A stretch of DNA of 64,000 bases from Candidatus Obscuribacterales bacterium (GTDB lineage Bacteria; Cyanobacteriota; Vampirovibrionia; Obscuribacterales; Obscuribacteraceae): positions 1 through 64,000 of the forward strand of contig JAGVKG010000013.1 of assembly GCA_020050685.1 (NCBI GenBank), in the 5' to 3' direction. Shown piece after piece: positions 40,502-49,038 of this stretch. The first letter of the stretch is position 1; every line of letters begins with the position of its first letter. A model generated the notes under the pieces. It did no database searches and had not been told where the DNA came from. It was given only the letters and a program-made list of their open reading frames with translations. Both the position numbers and the translations under genes were made by a program.

Positions 40502-41563
40502 CTACTGGCTGGCCAGAGCGCCAATCTCAGCTAATTTTTGCCAGCCTCTTTCCATTACCTCACCAACAATTTGATCCTTTTTTTCGAATCCGTCAATCCA
40601 AAATTCCAATTGATAGCTCACGCTAGCTTGGCTAATTTCGATCGGCAGCGCTTTTGGTTTCGGCACCGGCAAAACATTCTTGTCCCCAGTTGCTGCTTTT
40701 TCCAGCGCCGAACGCACCATCACTGGTTGTGCCTGAGTACTGACCGGAAAAACAATTTGGCAAGCTTGCTGCGTGCTTGGTGCATTGTAATTTACAAGCG
40801 TATATGAGGTGAATTGCGAATTGGGAATCAAGGCGGAATTATTGTTTGATGTGCGAATTTTTGTTGAGCGCCAGCCAATTTCCAAAATCTGCCCAATCAG
40901 ATAATCGCGATCGCTTATGCGAAATTTCACCCAATCTCCTTCTCGCAAACTATGCTCAAAGCTCAAGGTCAAGCCAGCCACGATATTGCGCAAAGTATCT
41001 TGCAAAGCCAAACCAATTACAGCCGCTATGACAGTTGATGTTGCCAACAGGGGCAAAACGTTGACATTGAGCATTAGGTCTAAAAGCCACAAAAGCAAGA
41101 CCAAATAGATCAAAAGCATAAAAACAAAACGGAAGACAACCGGTACAGAAACAGATTGCCTTTCCATAAGATACCAGCGAAAAACCACGAGATCAAGAGC
41201 TTGGACAAACACATGCAAAGCCAGAAGGGCAGCGACAAAGTAAGAAAATTTGACGACCGAGGCACCGCCGGGAACCAGCTTGAGAAATGGGCTAAAAGCA
41301 ATGGTAATCAGGAAAAGTTGAAAGGGCACATCAATGCGAGAAACAATTGCCTTCTTGACCTTTTCATCTCTTACACCAAAGGCTTGGCAAATCAAACTCA
41401 AGGCCCATTGCCTGGTAATTAAGACAATCAACCAACCAACTGCCGCCCAAAATGGCACAACTACTGGGCTTTTCGTAGCCACATAAACTAATGCTTGGTC
41501 GAAATGAGTAAATAAATAATCTGGATTCACCGCAATCAGCTCCGATTTTTGCCCTGGTAGCAC
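40502..41563 (-). CDS. MscS-type small-conductance mechanosensitive channel
   Basis: The 353-aa protein has several N-terminal membrane helices and the MscS core: TM3 region LATSTVIAAVIGLALQDTLRNIVAG-type (near 180-200), SLREGDWVKFRIS, and LEIGWRSTKIRTSNN, followed by the cytoplasmic vestibule domain. It protects the cell against osmotic downshock. GTG is the likely start, but no ribosome site is clear, so it could be shorter. The acyl-CoA dehydrogenase gene starts 3 bases after its stop. Confidence 0.9.
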   Translation of the reverse strand: MLPGQKSELIAVNPDYLFTHFDQALVYVATKSPVVVPFWAAVGWLIVLITRQWALSLICQAFGVRDEKVKKAIVSRIDVPFQLFLITIAFSPFLKLVPGGASVVKFSYFVAALLALHVFVQALDLVVFRWYLMERQSVSVPVVFRFVFMLLIYLVLLLWLLDLMLNVNVLPLLATSTVIAAVIGLALQDTLRNIVAGLTLSFEHSLREGDWVKFRISDRDYLIGQILEIGWRSTKIRTSNNNSALIPNSQFTSYTLVNYNAPSTQQACQIVFPVSTQAQPVMVRSALEKAATGDKNVLPVPKPKALPIEISQASVSYQLEFWIDGFEKKDQIVGEVMERGWQKLAEIGALASQ

Positions 41564-41607
41564 CGCGTGCTTATTGTAGAATAGTTCTTTCCTCTATAAC
41601 AGAAATC

Positions 41608-43512
41608 ATGAAAACCAGCCTTCTAACAACGATTATCAAGCAACTGAGAAAGGTCGGCTCCTCTATCGGCTCGTCATTGGCAGAAAAACCCAAGGCACAT
41701 GTAGATGAGTTGGCGATGGAGCATTTTCTTCTCTATCACGGTTTAGTTGGCACGCAAGATGAAAGACAAAGACAATTTCGCGATGTGCGCGTGGACATTA
41801 TCGAAGCCATTGCAAATGGCAGCTCGGTGGCAATGGCTGCCGCCCTCAAGTTGCCACCACTTTGGTGGGAAGAAAGGCTGGAGTCAATTCTGGCCGAGAT
41901 AACCAAAACATCTACCGAGAAGCGCGAACAAGCCATTGCGGTCTTATTAGGTGTGGCGGACAATCCGGACAAAGCCTACCAGTCTCCGGAAATATACAAT
42001 CCGGTTTTACATCAAGACTGGAGAGTGCGTGCCAATGCTGCTAATTTGCTTGCTTTTCTGCAAGCAAAAGAAGCCGTGCCAAAATTGATTGATTCGCTAA
42101 ATGACACCACAGGTGGTGCCGCGCCCGACAAAACGCCGGCATTTTGCTACATTGCCTTTGCTTTGGCCGAACTGGCTACGCTAGATTCAGAAGCCTGTCA
42201 GTCTGCTCTCCTGCCTTACCTTTATGCCGATGAATCCTGGTTCCGAGTCGATGCGGCCCGAGCCTTGACCAATTTAAAAGACAAAGAGAAAAATCCAGAA
42301 ATCATCAGAGAGCTATGCAAAGCCGTGCTTTCGCACCATCGTCTTTCCGATTATATGGCTGTGACAATTGCTGAAAAGCACAATCCCAAGGATTTGTTAG
42401 CCAAAGAAGAGATCGTCCAGCAAGGCGCGCTGGAAATTATCATTGGCGTCTTGGAGGCATCTGCTCAAACATTTTCCTCAGATATTGTTTTAGAGCGTGG
42501 CATTATTGAGTGCTGGCCGCAAGTGCGCAATCTCAACGAAAGCAATCCAAGTCCACGCCTCTTGCGAGCTGCTCGCAAATTGGCTTTATGGCTTCAAAGT
42601 CATGTGCAAGATCCGGATTTCGCCAATGAAATACTCGAGCGCTTGCCAGAGCATTCCGCCGATCAACTTAACCAAGCGATTACTAATACTTTGAGCAGTA
42701 TCACGGCGCCTCGGCACAAAGATCTCTTGTTAGCCAGTTTGCAAAAAACCAACTGGGAAAATACATTGCAAGCCGGTCAAGCGAGACACGCTCTTTTTCT
42801 CATCGGCGATTTGTCGGTATATTCCGCCGTACCGGAATTGGTGCAATTAGCAAGCCCCGATTACCCGCTCTTGCCAGAGCTGGTTTTGGTCCTCGGCGAA
42901 TTGCAAGATGCTAGTGCGGCCAACACTTTGATCAAACTAAGCTCAAGCTTGATCAACTTGGAGGCAAGGCGCGCGCACGCAAATTCTAATCGACCGGTCG
43001 AAGAAGAAGAAGCAAGAGAGGCCTTGATCTATTGGACGATTCTTAAATCACTCGGACAAATGCCGAGCACAGAGGCAGTTGAATATCTCCTGAAAGCAAC
43101 AGAAGATTTTGCCCCGGATAAACGTGGACAAGCCTTAGCTTCACTGGTTAACACTTACAAAAAACTGTATCAGACATTGCCGAGCGCTGAACAAACTTAC
43201 GGTGAACAAATTAACGAAGCAATCATGCGGGGATTGCATGATTCGGCCCCGACAGTTAAGGTTTGCGCTATCGATGGCGCTGCCAGTCTTTCCTTCATCA
43301 CATCCTTGCCCACACTTGTGAAATTAATCAATTCCTCGGAAGTATCTGTTAAGCGTGCCTGCCTTGCAGCCTTAGAAGAACTTGCCACGCATGGGTATAT
43401 AGAGGAAGTAAAAACTGCCCTAGAGGCAAAAATTAAAGGTGAGACAAATCAGTTTAGGCGCCAGCTCTTGCAAGAGTGTCTGACGAAATGTCAAAAGGCA
43501 GATAATGTGTAA
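41608..43512 (+). CDS. HEAT-repeat protein
   Basis: The 634-aa soluble protein consists of repeating helix pairs with HEAT-like patterns (WRVRANAANLLAFLQAKEAVPKLIDSL, WFRVDAARALTNLKDKEKNP, VSVKRACLAALEELATHGY). The N-terminal ~60 residues are a different, basic segment. There is no signal peptide, no enzyme domain and no Cys/His cluster. It is likely a scaffold. It is followed by a possible terminator, then by a gene for a membrane protein on the same strand. The start lacks a strong ribosome site. Confidence 0.72.
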   Translation: MKTSLLTTIIKQLRKVGSSIGSSLAEKPKAHVDELAMEHFLLYHGLVGTQDERQRQFRDVRVDIIEAIANGSSVAMAAALKLPPLWWEERLESILAEITKTSTEKREQAIAVLLGVADNPDKAYQSPEIYNPVLHQDWRVRANAANLLAFLQAKEAVPKLIDSLNDTTGGAAPDKTPAFCYIAFALAELATLDSEACQSALLPYLYADESWFRVDAARALTNLKDKEKNPEIIRELCKAVLSHHRLSDYMAVTIAEKHNPKDLLAKEEIVQQGALEIIIGVLEASAQTFSSDIVLERGIIECWPQVRNLNESNPSPRLLRAARKLALWLQSHVQDPDFANEILERLPEHSADQLNQAITNTLSSITAPRHKDLLLASLQKTNWENTLQAGQARHALFLIGDLSVYSAVPELVQLASPDYPLLPELVLVLGELQDASAANTLIKLSSSLINLEARRAHANSNRPVEEEEAREALIYWTILKSLGQMPSTEAVEYLLKATEDFAPDKRGQALASLVNTYKKLYQTLPSAEQTYGEQINEAIMRGLHDSAPTVKVCAIDGAASLSFITSLPTLVKLINSSEVSVKRACLAALEELATHGYIEEVKTALEAKIKGETNQFRRQLLQECLTKCQKADNV

Positions 43513-43515
43513 CAC

Positions 43516-43540
43516 AAAGTTGACCAAAATCAACTTTTGA
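43516..43540 (+). terminator. Possible terminator after the HEAT gene
   Basis: AAAGTTGA (43516-43523) pairs with TCAACTTT (43530-43537), loop of 6, but only a few T's follow. Confidence 0.4.
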
Positions 43541-43675
43541 CCACCAAATTAGGCAACCAGCAAACTCCCTCCTGGCTTACAGATCTAAACATTGACAGCA
43601 GCACCTGATTTGCCATGATAAGGTAATAGTGAACCCTCTGGTAGTTTGCACGCACATTCTAAAGGTCAAGACAAG

Positions 43676-44428
43676 ATGTCTTCTGAAATCGACCAACCAG
43701 AAAACAAAGAACCAACCAAGCCCAAAAGCAAAAAGTCTGATGGCTCAGGCAAAGGCAAAAGTGCCAAGTCTAAAAAAGCAGCCGCACAAGACAATGCTCC
43801 GGCAACTGAAGGCTCATCCGCACCAGATGTTGCGTTAACATCCGCACCTGATGCTCCAGACACAGGTACTGTGATCAGAGATCACGAAATGCATCAGCAC
43901 CATGTTTCAAAAATTCTTGATGAAGTATTAGACGAGCCCGAAGAGCCAGTTACAGAAGGACGACTAAAACATCCAATGTGGCTTGATGTCATTCTTGCTT
44001 TTGGTCTCTTAGTTACTGTTGGTGGTTTTACAATCGGTCTTTTCAAAATTTACGTTACGCATACAGCTGAGCAAAGCATTACGCAACACAATTACAAAGC
44101 CGCAATTGCCTTGCTCAAGGGTGTACCATTCCCTGGATTCTTCACCATTCCTGGATCTGATCCAGAAGAACTTTTAGCGCAAGCACTTTATCTTGATGCC
44201 ATGGATAAGCTGGAAGTAGATAACGATGTTGACGCAGCCTTGAATCAATTACAACAAATTCCTCCCGGCTCGCGCTTCTTCCCTCTGGCCCAAGAAATTA
44301 TTGAAGAAAATTTCGAGCCTTCTGCAACCACACTGCAAGGTGGCACTTCCATTACAGAAGAAGCTCCGATAAAAGCACCAGTGGAAAAACAACCAATATT
44401 GCCTGAACTGAAGGACGCCACCCCCTAA
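43676..44428 (+). CDS. Single-pass membrane protein with charged N-terminal tail
   Basis: The 250-aa product has a Lys/Ser/Ala-rich, likely disordered N-terminal ~95 residues, one membrane segment (about 108-130: ILAFGLLVTVGGFTIGLF), and a periplasmic or cytoplasmic domain with helical, TPR-like features (AEQSITQHNYKAAIALLKGVPFPGFF...LDAMDKLEVDNDVDAALNQLQQIP, about 135-210). The tail is Pro/Glu-rich. No family is recognised. The ATG at 43676 follows AAAGG by 10 bases; the TTG at 43646 is less likely. Its stop overlaps the next gene's ATG by one base. Confidence 0.65.
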   Translation: MSSEIDQPENKEPTKPKSKKSDGSGKGKSAKSKKAAAQDNAPATEGSSAPDVALTSAPDAPDTGTVIRDHEMHQHHVSKILDEVLDEPEEPVTEGRLKHPMWLDVILAFGLLVTVGGFTIGLFKIYVTHTAEQSITQHNYKAAIALLKGVPFPGFFTIPGSDPEELLAQALYLDAMDKLEVDNDVDAALNQLQQIPPGSRFFPLAQEIIEENFEPSATTLQGGTSITEEAPIKAPVEKQPILPELKDATP

Positions 44429-44820
44429 TGAAAAAGGGTGTTGGTGTGACAAAGACAAAAGCAAAGACGGACAGTGGTTTAAGTCCGTACCAGCAAGTTT
44501 ACAAAATCGTCCAACGCATTCCCAAGGGAAAAGTCCTCACCTACGGCATGATCTCGCATCACCTAGGAGGGCGCTTGTCCGCCCAAGCCGTCGGTTGGGC
44601 CTTAAAGGCTTTGCCCACAGAGGTCTCCTCTGCCTTTTCCGTCGCTAATACGCCCTGGCACCGCGTGATCAATTCTCAGGGGCGTCTGAGCACGCACAAA
44701 AACGCCAATATCCCGCCGGACTTACAGCGCGAGCTTCTGGAAAAAGAGGGAATCAAATTCAACGAGGAAGAAGCGATCGATTTGAATCGCTACTTATGGC
44801 TTGATCTGGCGAAGCTCTGA
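44428..44820 (+). CDS. Alkyltransferase-like (ATL) DNA-binding protein
   Basis: The 130-aa protein is the C-terminal DNA-binding domain of the MGMT family: QVYKIVQRIPKGKVLTYGMIS, RLSAQAVGWALK, then NTPWHRVINSQG. In MGMT the active motif is PCHR; here Cys is Trp, as in ATL proteins such as E. coli YbaZ. ATLs bind O6-alkylguanine lesions and recruit nucleotide excision repair but do not transfer the alkyl group. The ATG overlaps the previous stop (TAATG), so it is translated together with the membrane-protein gene. Confidence 0.93.
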   Translation: MKKGVGVTKTKAKTDSGLSPYQQVYKIVQRIPKGKVLTYGMISHHLGGRLSAQAVGWALKALPTEVSSAFSVANTPWHRVINSQGRLSTHKNANIPPDLQRELLEKEGIKFNEEEAIDLNRYLWLDLAKL

Positions 44821-44855
44821 GCCCGTCAGTCAACGTCAATTGTTTTGACTATTTC

Positions 44856-45194
44856 TTAGTGTCCGCCTGCAGATCCTGCCCCAGGAATAATGTTATGCAG
44901 CCCGTGCCAGCCTGGCACTGCCATTTTTACCTGGTCAATTTGATTAATCAAATTTGCATCTACTTTTGGTCGATTTCTTGGTCCATTCAAATCAATCAAA
45001 ACCGGATCAAAATCCGTATTAAAACGAGCCTTAAGCTTAAACACTCCCAATGGCCTTTCCGGGGGCCTTTGGGCAATGGCGCACATTTCCATCACAGACA
45101 TATTTGGCTGAGAGCTATCATCTTGCGCTTGCCCAGACTGGCTTATGCCGGAAAAAATCAACAGGTAAAGAACTAAGTAAATTGGTTGTTTCAT
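44856..45194 (-). CDS. Small secreted hypothetical protein
   Basis: The 112-aa product has a clean signal peptide (MKQPIYLVLYLLIFSG, cut near GQA-QD at ~23), then a polar mature part (RPPERPLGVFKLKARFN, WHGLHNIIPGAG). The ATG at 45194 follows GGGGAGA by 4 bases; the in-frame start at 45218 lacks a ribosome site. No family is recognised. It is convergent with the ATL gene and downstream of gcvH. Confidence 0.6.
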   Translation of the reverse strand: MKQPIYLVLYLLIFSGISQSGQAQDDSSQPNMSVMEMCAIAQRPPERPLGVFKLKARFNTDFDPVLIDLNGPRNRPKVDANLINQIDQVKMAVPGWHGLHNIIPGAGSAGGH

Positions 45195-45336
45195 GGTGTC
45201 TCCCCCTCGGCTAGTCAACTAACCTTGGTCACCAATTTAAATCACCAATTTCACTATAGATCCGAACCACAATTATCTGTAGCAAATAACTGCGATCTTT
45301 AAGAGATACGAATTAATTTATTGACAACAAGGCGCT

Positions 45337-45720
45337 TTAATCAACTACGAAGCTTTGATAGTCACTGGCACTCATAGCTGAATTAAGCTCGGATGCGTCT
45401 GCAAGCTCGACTTTCATCATCCAGCCAGCTCCATAACAGTCGGAATTGACCAATTCCGGCTCAGAGGAAAGCTTCTCGTTCACAGCCACCACTTTGCCGG
45501 ACACAGGCATGAATAAATCAGAAACCGATTTGACGGATTCAATTACGCCAAACTTGTCATCTCGCTTGAAAGAGGTACCAGCTTTCGGCAACTCAACAAA
45601 CGTCACATCTCCAAGTTGATCAGCAGCAAAAGCCGTAATCCCAATCACAGCCACATTGCCTTCCACGCGTACAAATTCGTGCGATTTGACGTATTTCAAT
45701 TCTTGGGGATAAGTGAGCAT
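45337..45720 (-). CDS. gcvH: Glycine cleavage system H protein
   Basis: The 127-aa lipoyl carrier has the lipoylation site Lys in GVIESVKSVSDLFMP (about residue 60), preceded by AVIGITAFAADQLGDVTFVELP. It shuttles the aminomethyl group between GcvP and GcvT. GGAGG before the ATG is strong. gcvT lies 30 bases upstream on the same strand, so it is the second gene of the operon. gcvP is not in the window. Confidence 0.97.
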   Translation of the reverse strand: MLTYPQELKYVKSHEFVRVEGNVAVIGITAFAADQLGDVTFVELPKAGTSFKRDDKFGVIESVKSVSDLFMPVSGKVVAVNEKLSSEPELVNSDCYGAGWMMKVELADASELNSAMSASDYQSFVVD

Positions 45721-45750
45721 GATTCCTCCGATGTGGGCTTTGCCAATATT

Positions 45751-46854
45751 TTACCGCGCTCGTTTGTAAAAGGGCCGACGAACTACGGAAGCCGGAATTT
45801 TATTGCCGCGAATCTCAATTGTCAAAGCTTGCCCAATGGTGGCAAATTGTGGTGGCACGAAGGCAAAAGCAATTGGCTTGCCAACAAAAATTCCTTGTGA
45901 ACCGGAAGAAACAATTCCTATCTTTTTGTCGCCGGCATAAACTTCATAGCCTTGTCTTGGTAATTGTTTCCCCTCAGAAACCAGACAAACACATTGCTTG
46001 GAAAGCCCATTTTGTTTTTGGTTTACCAAGGCATCTTTGCCCAGGAAATCCTGCTTGTCTAACTTAACGCTCCAACCCAAGCCGGACTCAAGCGGGCTTG
46101 TCTCTTCGTCCAATTCATGTCCATACAAAGGCAGGCCTGCCTCCAGCCTGAGGGTATCTCTCGCGCCCAAGCCACAAGGCTCAATGCCAAACTCTTTACC
46201 CGCTTCCAAAAGCGTGTCCCAGAGAATTGGTGACTTTTCCGCAGCACAAAATATTTCAAAACCATCTTCACCCGTATAACCAGTGCGGCCAAAACCAATT
46301 TCCACACCGGAGGCAATTCCCGTGCCGTAACAAAATGATGGCAAGGCACTCACTTGTTCTTTGGCAAACTTACTCAAAATGAGAGCCGCATTCGGTCCTT
46401 GCAAAGCCAATAGCGCAGTCGCATCAGAAATATTTTCCATGTTCACGTCAAACTTGCGTGCATGTTTTTCTAGCCATTGCCAATCTTTGTCGATATTTGA
46501 TGCGTTCACAACCAGAAGAAAGTCATTCTCGCGGCGATAAACAATCAAATCATCAACCGTTCCACCATGCGGCATAACAAATTGCGTGTACAATGCCATG
46601 TTCGGCTTGGGCAATTTTTGCAAATCGTTGGCGATCATATATTGGACAAAATCAAAGGCACCGGCTCCCTTGATAATAAACTCGCCCATGTGCGATACAT
46701 CAAACAATCCTGCCTTCGTCCGTACAGCCATATGCTCAGAAATAATTGACTTGTACTGAACTGGCATATTCCAGCCAGCAAAATCCACCATGCGGGCACC
46801 AAGCGCCTTATGCGCAGAGGCTAATGGAGTTTCTTTAATCGAGGCAGTCGTCAT
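45751..46854 (-). CDS. gcvT: Glycine cleavage system T protein (aminomethyltransferase)
   Basis: The 367-aa protein shows the typical opening LASAHKALGARMVDFAGWNMPVQY and DVSHMGEF, with HGGTVDDLIVYR and the ARDTLRLEAGLPLYGHELDE block near 230. It transfers a methylene group to tetrahydrofolate. AAGGAAA precedes the ATG. A secreted-protein gene ends 24 bases upstream, and gcvH follows 30 bases downstream. No glycine riboswitch was recognised in the short upstream gap. Confidence 0.97.
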   Translation of the reverse strand: MTTASIKETPLASAHKALGARMVDFAGWNMPVQYKSIISEHMAVRTKAGLFDVSHMGEFIIKGAGAFDFVQYMIANDLQKLPKPNMALYTQFVMPHGGTVDDLIVYRRENDFLLVVNASNIDKDWQWLEKHARKFDVNMENISDATALLALQGPNAALILSKFAKEQVSALPSFCYGTGIASGVEIGFGRTGYTGEDGFEIFCAAEKSPILWDTLLEAGKEFGIEPCGLGARDTLRLEAGLPLYGHELDEETSPLESGLGWSVKLDKQDFLGKDALVNQKQNGLSKQCVCLVSEGKQLPRQGYEVYAGDKKIGIVSSGSQGIFVGKPIAFAFVPPQFATIGQALTIEIRGNKIPASVVRRPFYKRAR

Positions 46855-46878
46855 TTTGATTTCCTTAATTCTTATCCA

Positions 46879-47535
46879 CTAGGCTGCTTTCAATTTCTGC
46901 ATCAAGCGCTTGATAATTTTGTCCAATCCTTCAGCGTCATCATGCAAGCGGCGAGCTTGCTTGTCAATCAAGATGTTTTGATATTTCGGACCGCCACAAA
47001 GATCAACCAACAAACTGCCACTGTCATCCATTCGTTTCACGACAGATCTCATTTCTGTGATTTCCACTTGCACATCAGCCACACTGGAATCCGGAATGGC
47101 CAAAAGATCCTTTTCTAAAATTGGCATCAGTTGCTTGAGTTCAGAAACATACAGATCAATGTGTTCCGAGCGTGGTGGCAAACAAGCCCCAGGTCCCTGA
47201 GCATCTCCCTGAATTGAATCCATCATCATCGGCATCACATTCCAATCCATCAATTCCGGCGGATCGGTTAGCCTAATTTGCTTACGTTCACATTCGTGTA
47301 CAAAGTCTTTTGCCGTACGGGCAACCTTGTCCACCGTACCGTGCATATCAACCAGATTGTATTGCATTGACACGGCATTACTGTCGCCAGCCAATCCGGG
47401 ATTGGACGGGCTTTGACTTGCCGCGACCTTTTGCTCATCGGCTTGAACGCACAATTGCACATTTAAGCCGGCCGCGACCAGGCTCAAGGATAGAAGACCA
47501 ATAGCCCTACGACTCTTCCCAAACAAATTTGCCAT
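46879..47535 (-). CDS. Secreted hypothetical protein before gcvT
   Basis: The 218-aa product has a signal peptide (RRAIGLLSLSLVAAGLNVQLC, cut near VQA-DE), and the mature part is helical and acidic, with a Cys near 76 (VHECERK), one in GACLPPRSEH and one in VDLCGGPKYQN. The start at 47535 follows GGAGA by 6 bases. No family is recognised. It is likely co-transcribed with gcvT-gcvH from the promoter at about 47596-47623. Confidence 0.6.
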   Translation of the reverse strand: MANLFGKSRRAIGLLSLSLVAAGLNVQLCVQADEQKVAASQSPSNPGLAGDSNAVSMQYNLVDMHGTVDKVARTAKDFVHECERKQIRLTDPPELMDWNVMPMMMDSIQGDAQGPGACLPPRSEHIDLYVSELKQLMPILEKDLLAIPDSSVADVQVEITEMRSVVKRMDDSGSLLVDLCGGPKYQNILIDKQARRLHDDAEGLDKIIKRLMQKLKAA

Positions 47536-47595
47536 GACAATCTCCATCAAATTTCGGTCCTGAGAACTTTATTGTGCGCCTATTAAATTAGGTGG

Positions 47596-47623
47596 ATCCT
47601 AGCACGCAGACTGGCTTTTGTAA
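47596..47623 (-). promoter_or_regulatory. Putative sigma-70 promoter of the 47535-45337 operon
   Basis: On the minus strand, TTACAA (47618-47623) and TAGGAT (47596-47601) are 16 bases apart, with an extended -10 (TGC before TAGGAT). The first gene starts about 60 bases downstream. Confidence 0.6.
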
Positions 47624-47634
47624 TTGAATAAGGA

Positions 47635-48132
47635 TCATCCGCTCTCTTTCTGTTTGCCCTTAATTGACTCCCCTTGCGGCAAGCGCATTTCCGCTTGAAG
47701 TCCGTCTAAAGAAAGCGACAAATGCCCGGCTATATGCACTGACTCCAGCATACTTTTGCGGCATGATTGCAAGTCGGCAGACTCAATTTGTCTTTCAATC
47801 ATTTTTACCGCGTCACCAAGTAAAACCAATTCAGTACAAGTATTTGCCATGGCTTGCGACCACCGGCTTGTCATCTTGGTTTCAATGTATTTGCTTTCTT
47901 GATCCACTTCATTGGCGCGCGCGAGCAAATGATTGACGACACGGCTCAAACGCAAATTGTAATCGTTCATGCGCCGAAGAGCCTCTCGGCGGCGCATCTT
48001 CAAATATTGCTCAAGTTTTTTCCAACCATAAATACCAAAACCAATCACAAATAGAAAGGAAAAAATCAGACAAGCCAAATAAAAGACAGTCATAAAAGCT
48101 AAAACATTGAAGGCAAACGCATTCGGATCCAT
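47635..48132 (-). CDS. Membrane-anchored coiled-coil hypothetical protein
   Basis: The 165-aa protein has an N-terminal membrane segment (about 10-34: LAFMTVFYLACLIFSFLFVIGFG), then a basic helix (KKLEQYLKMRRREALRRMNDY) and a long helical domain likely to coil (NEVDQESKYIETKMTSRW..., MIERQIESADLQS). It is in the same direction as, and 20 bases downstream of, the SRAP-like gene. No family recognised. Topology suggests a cytoplasmic helical domain behind one anchor. Confidence 0.6.
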   Translation of the reverse strand: MDPNAFAFNVLAFMTVFYLACLIFSFLFVIGFGIYGWKKLEQYLKMRRREALRRMNDYNLRLSRVVNHLLARANEVDQESKYIETKMTSRWSQAMANTCTELVLLGDAVKMIERQIESADLQSCRKSMLESVHIAGHLSLSLDGLQAEMRLPQGESIKGKQKESG

Positions 48133-48152
48133 TACATAAAACCTTCGCTTAC

Positions 48153-48692
48153 TTAAGCAACATGATCAGCTGGATTGTTGTCAGTATTGCCCATTGGCTG
48201 TGCTTCTCCCTCTTGCCATGGCCATTTGTTTTCCCAACTAAAATCGCCAAGCTGTCTTGCTTGAGCAAGCGTAATCACACAAGGGGTGCGGACATGTACA
48301 TCGTCTGGTCCGGCATCAGTCGTGACTACATAAACAAAGGCTTTGCCGGCAGCTACCACACCAACACCTCGGATTACTTCGTCTTCTTTCAGTTTGAACC
48401 AGTGCGATTTGCCATTTTTATCTTTTTCCATGAATTCGGAAACAGGAATGATTACTGGCTGTGGATGGTAGCGATTCCATTTGCCTTTTTCAAGGCTGTC
48501 AAGACGAGCCCAGCCGCCTTTAGGCAAGCCTAATTCTTCAAACTCACCTTCGCGCCTTCCCCAAGTTACCAAGGCTGCCCCTTTAGAACCAACAACCGGC
48601 AATTGGGCTTTCGGAATGGGAAAGTAAGTCCGGCGGCTTTCGACACGACCGGTTTTGGGATTGAAAGATTGATACTCAACACCACCACACAT
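48153..48692 (-). CDS. SRAP/HMCES-like small protein
   Basis: The 179-aa protein starts with Met-Cys-Gly (MCGGVEY), the hallmark of SRAP peptidases whose Cys2 becomes the N-terminal nucleophile. Further matches: ALVTWGRR near 40, IIPVSEFMEKD near 81-91 (equivalent to the PADGFYEW Glu) and DVHVRTPCVI near 131-140 (equivalent to the HDRMP His). SRAP proteins crosslink to abasic sites in ssDNA. It is shorter than YedK/HMCES (~220) and the NARxET Asn segment reads WARLDS. I call it a divergent SRAP, not a canonical one. Confidence 0.62.
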   Translation of the reverse strand: MCGGVEYQSFNPKTGRVESRRTYFPIPKAQLPVVGSKGAALVTWGRREGEFEELGLPKGGWARLDSLEKGKWNRYHPQPVIIPVSEFMEKDKNGKSHWFKLKEDEVIRGVGVVAAGKAFVYVVTTDAGPDDVHVRTPCVITLAQARQLGDFSWENKWPWQEGEAQPMGNTDNNPADHVA

Positions 48693-48772
48693 ATAGGGTT
48701 ATCCTCTAATGAAATTATATCTGGCATATAACCTTGATGTGCTAAACTCTTGCCCAGGCACGGAGATAGAAG

Positions 48773-49024
48773 ATGGCTTTTCCAACCCAAAGCTCATTGC
48801 ACGGCACGATCAAACAACTGAAAGATATTGTTGTTCGCCTGCAGCGCGACGATCGCGAAGCTGTGCGCTTGGTTAAAAGAATGGAAGTTCTGATTCTGAG
48901 AATCGAACGCAAGGTCAAAATTGCTAACCGTGGCAAAGTACAATTTGGTTCACCAGCTACAATCCAAGCCGCAAACTCAGCCAGTGCACTCAGCCAGAGT
49001 GATACCGCCGGCGCCACCATCTAA
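48773..49024 (+). CDS. Small hypothetical protein
   Basis: The 83-aa product has a helical, basic middle (IKQLKDIVVRLQRDDREAVRLVKRM) and an Ala/Ser-rich tail. CACGGAG 7 bases before the ATG is a good ribosome site. It is divergent from the SRAP-like gene and convergent with murG, 14 bases apart. No family is recognised. Confidence 0.6.
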   Translation: MAFPTQSSLHGTIKQLKDIVVRLQRDDREAVRLVKRMEVLILRIERKVKIANRGKVQFGSPATIQAANSASALSQSDTAGATI

Positions 49025-49038
49025 AATACTCTGTTAGC

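Noticed and set aside
46855-46878. Glycine riboswitch before gcvT
   Set aside because: The gap to the upstream gene is only 24 bases and no aptamer motif is seen further upstream.
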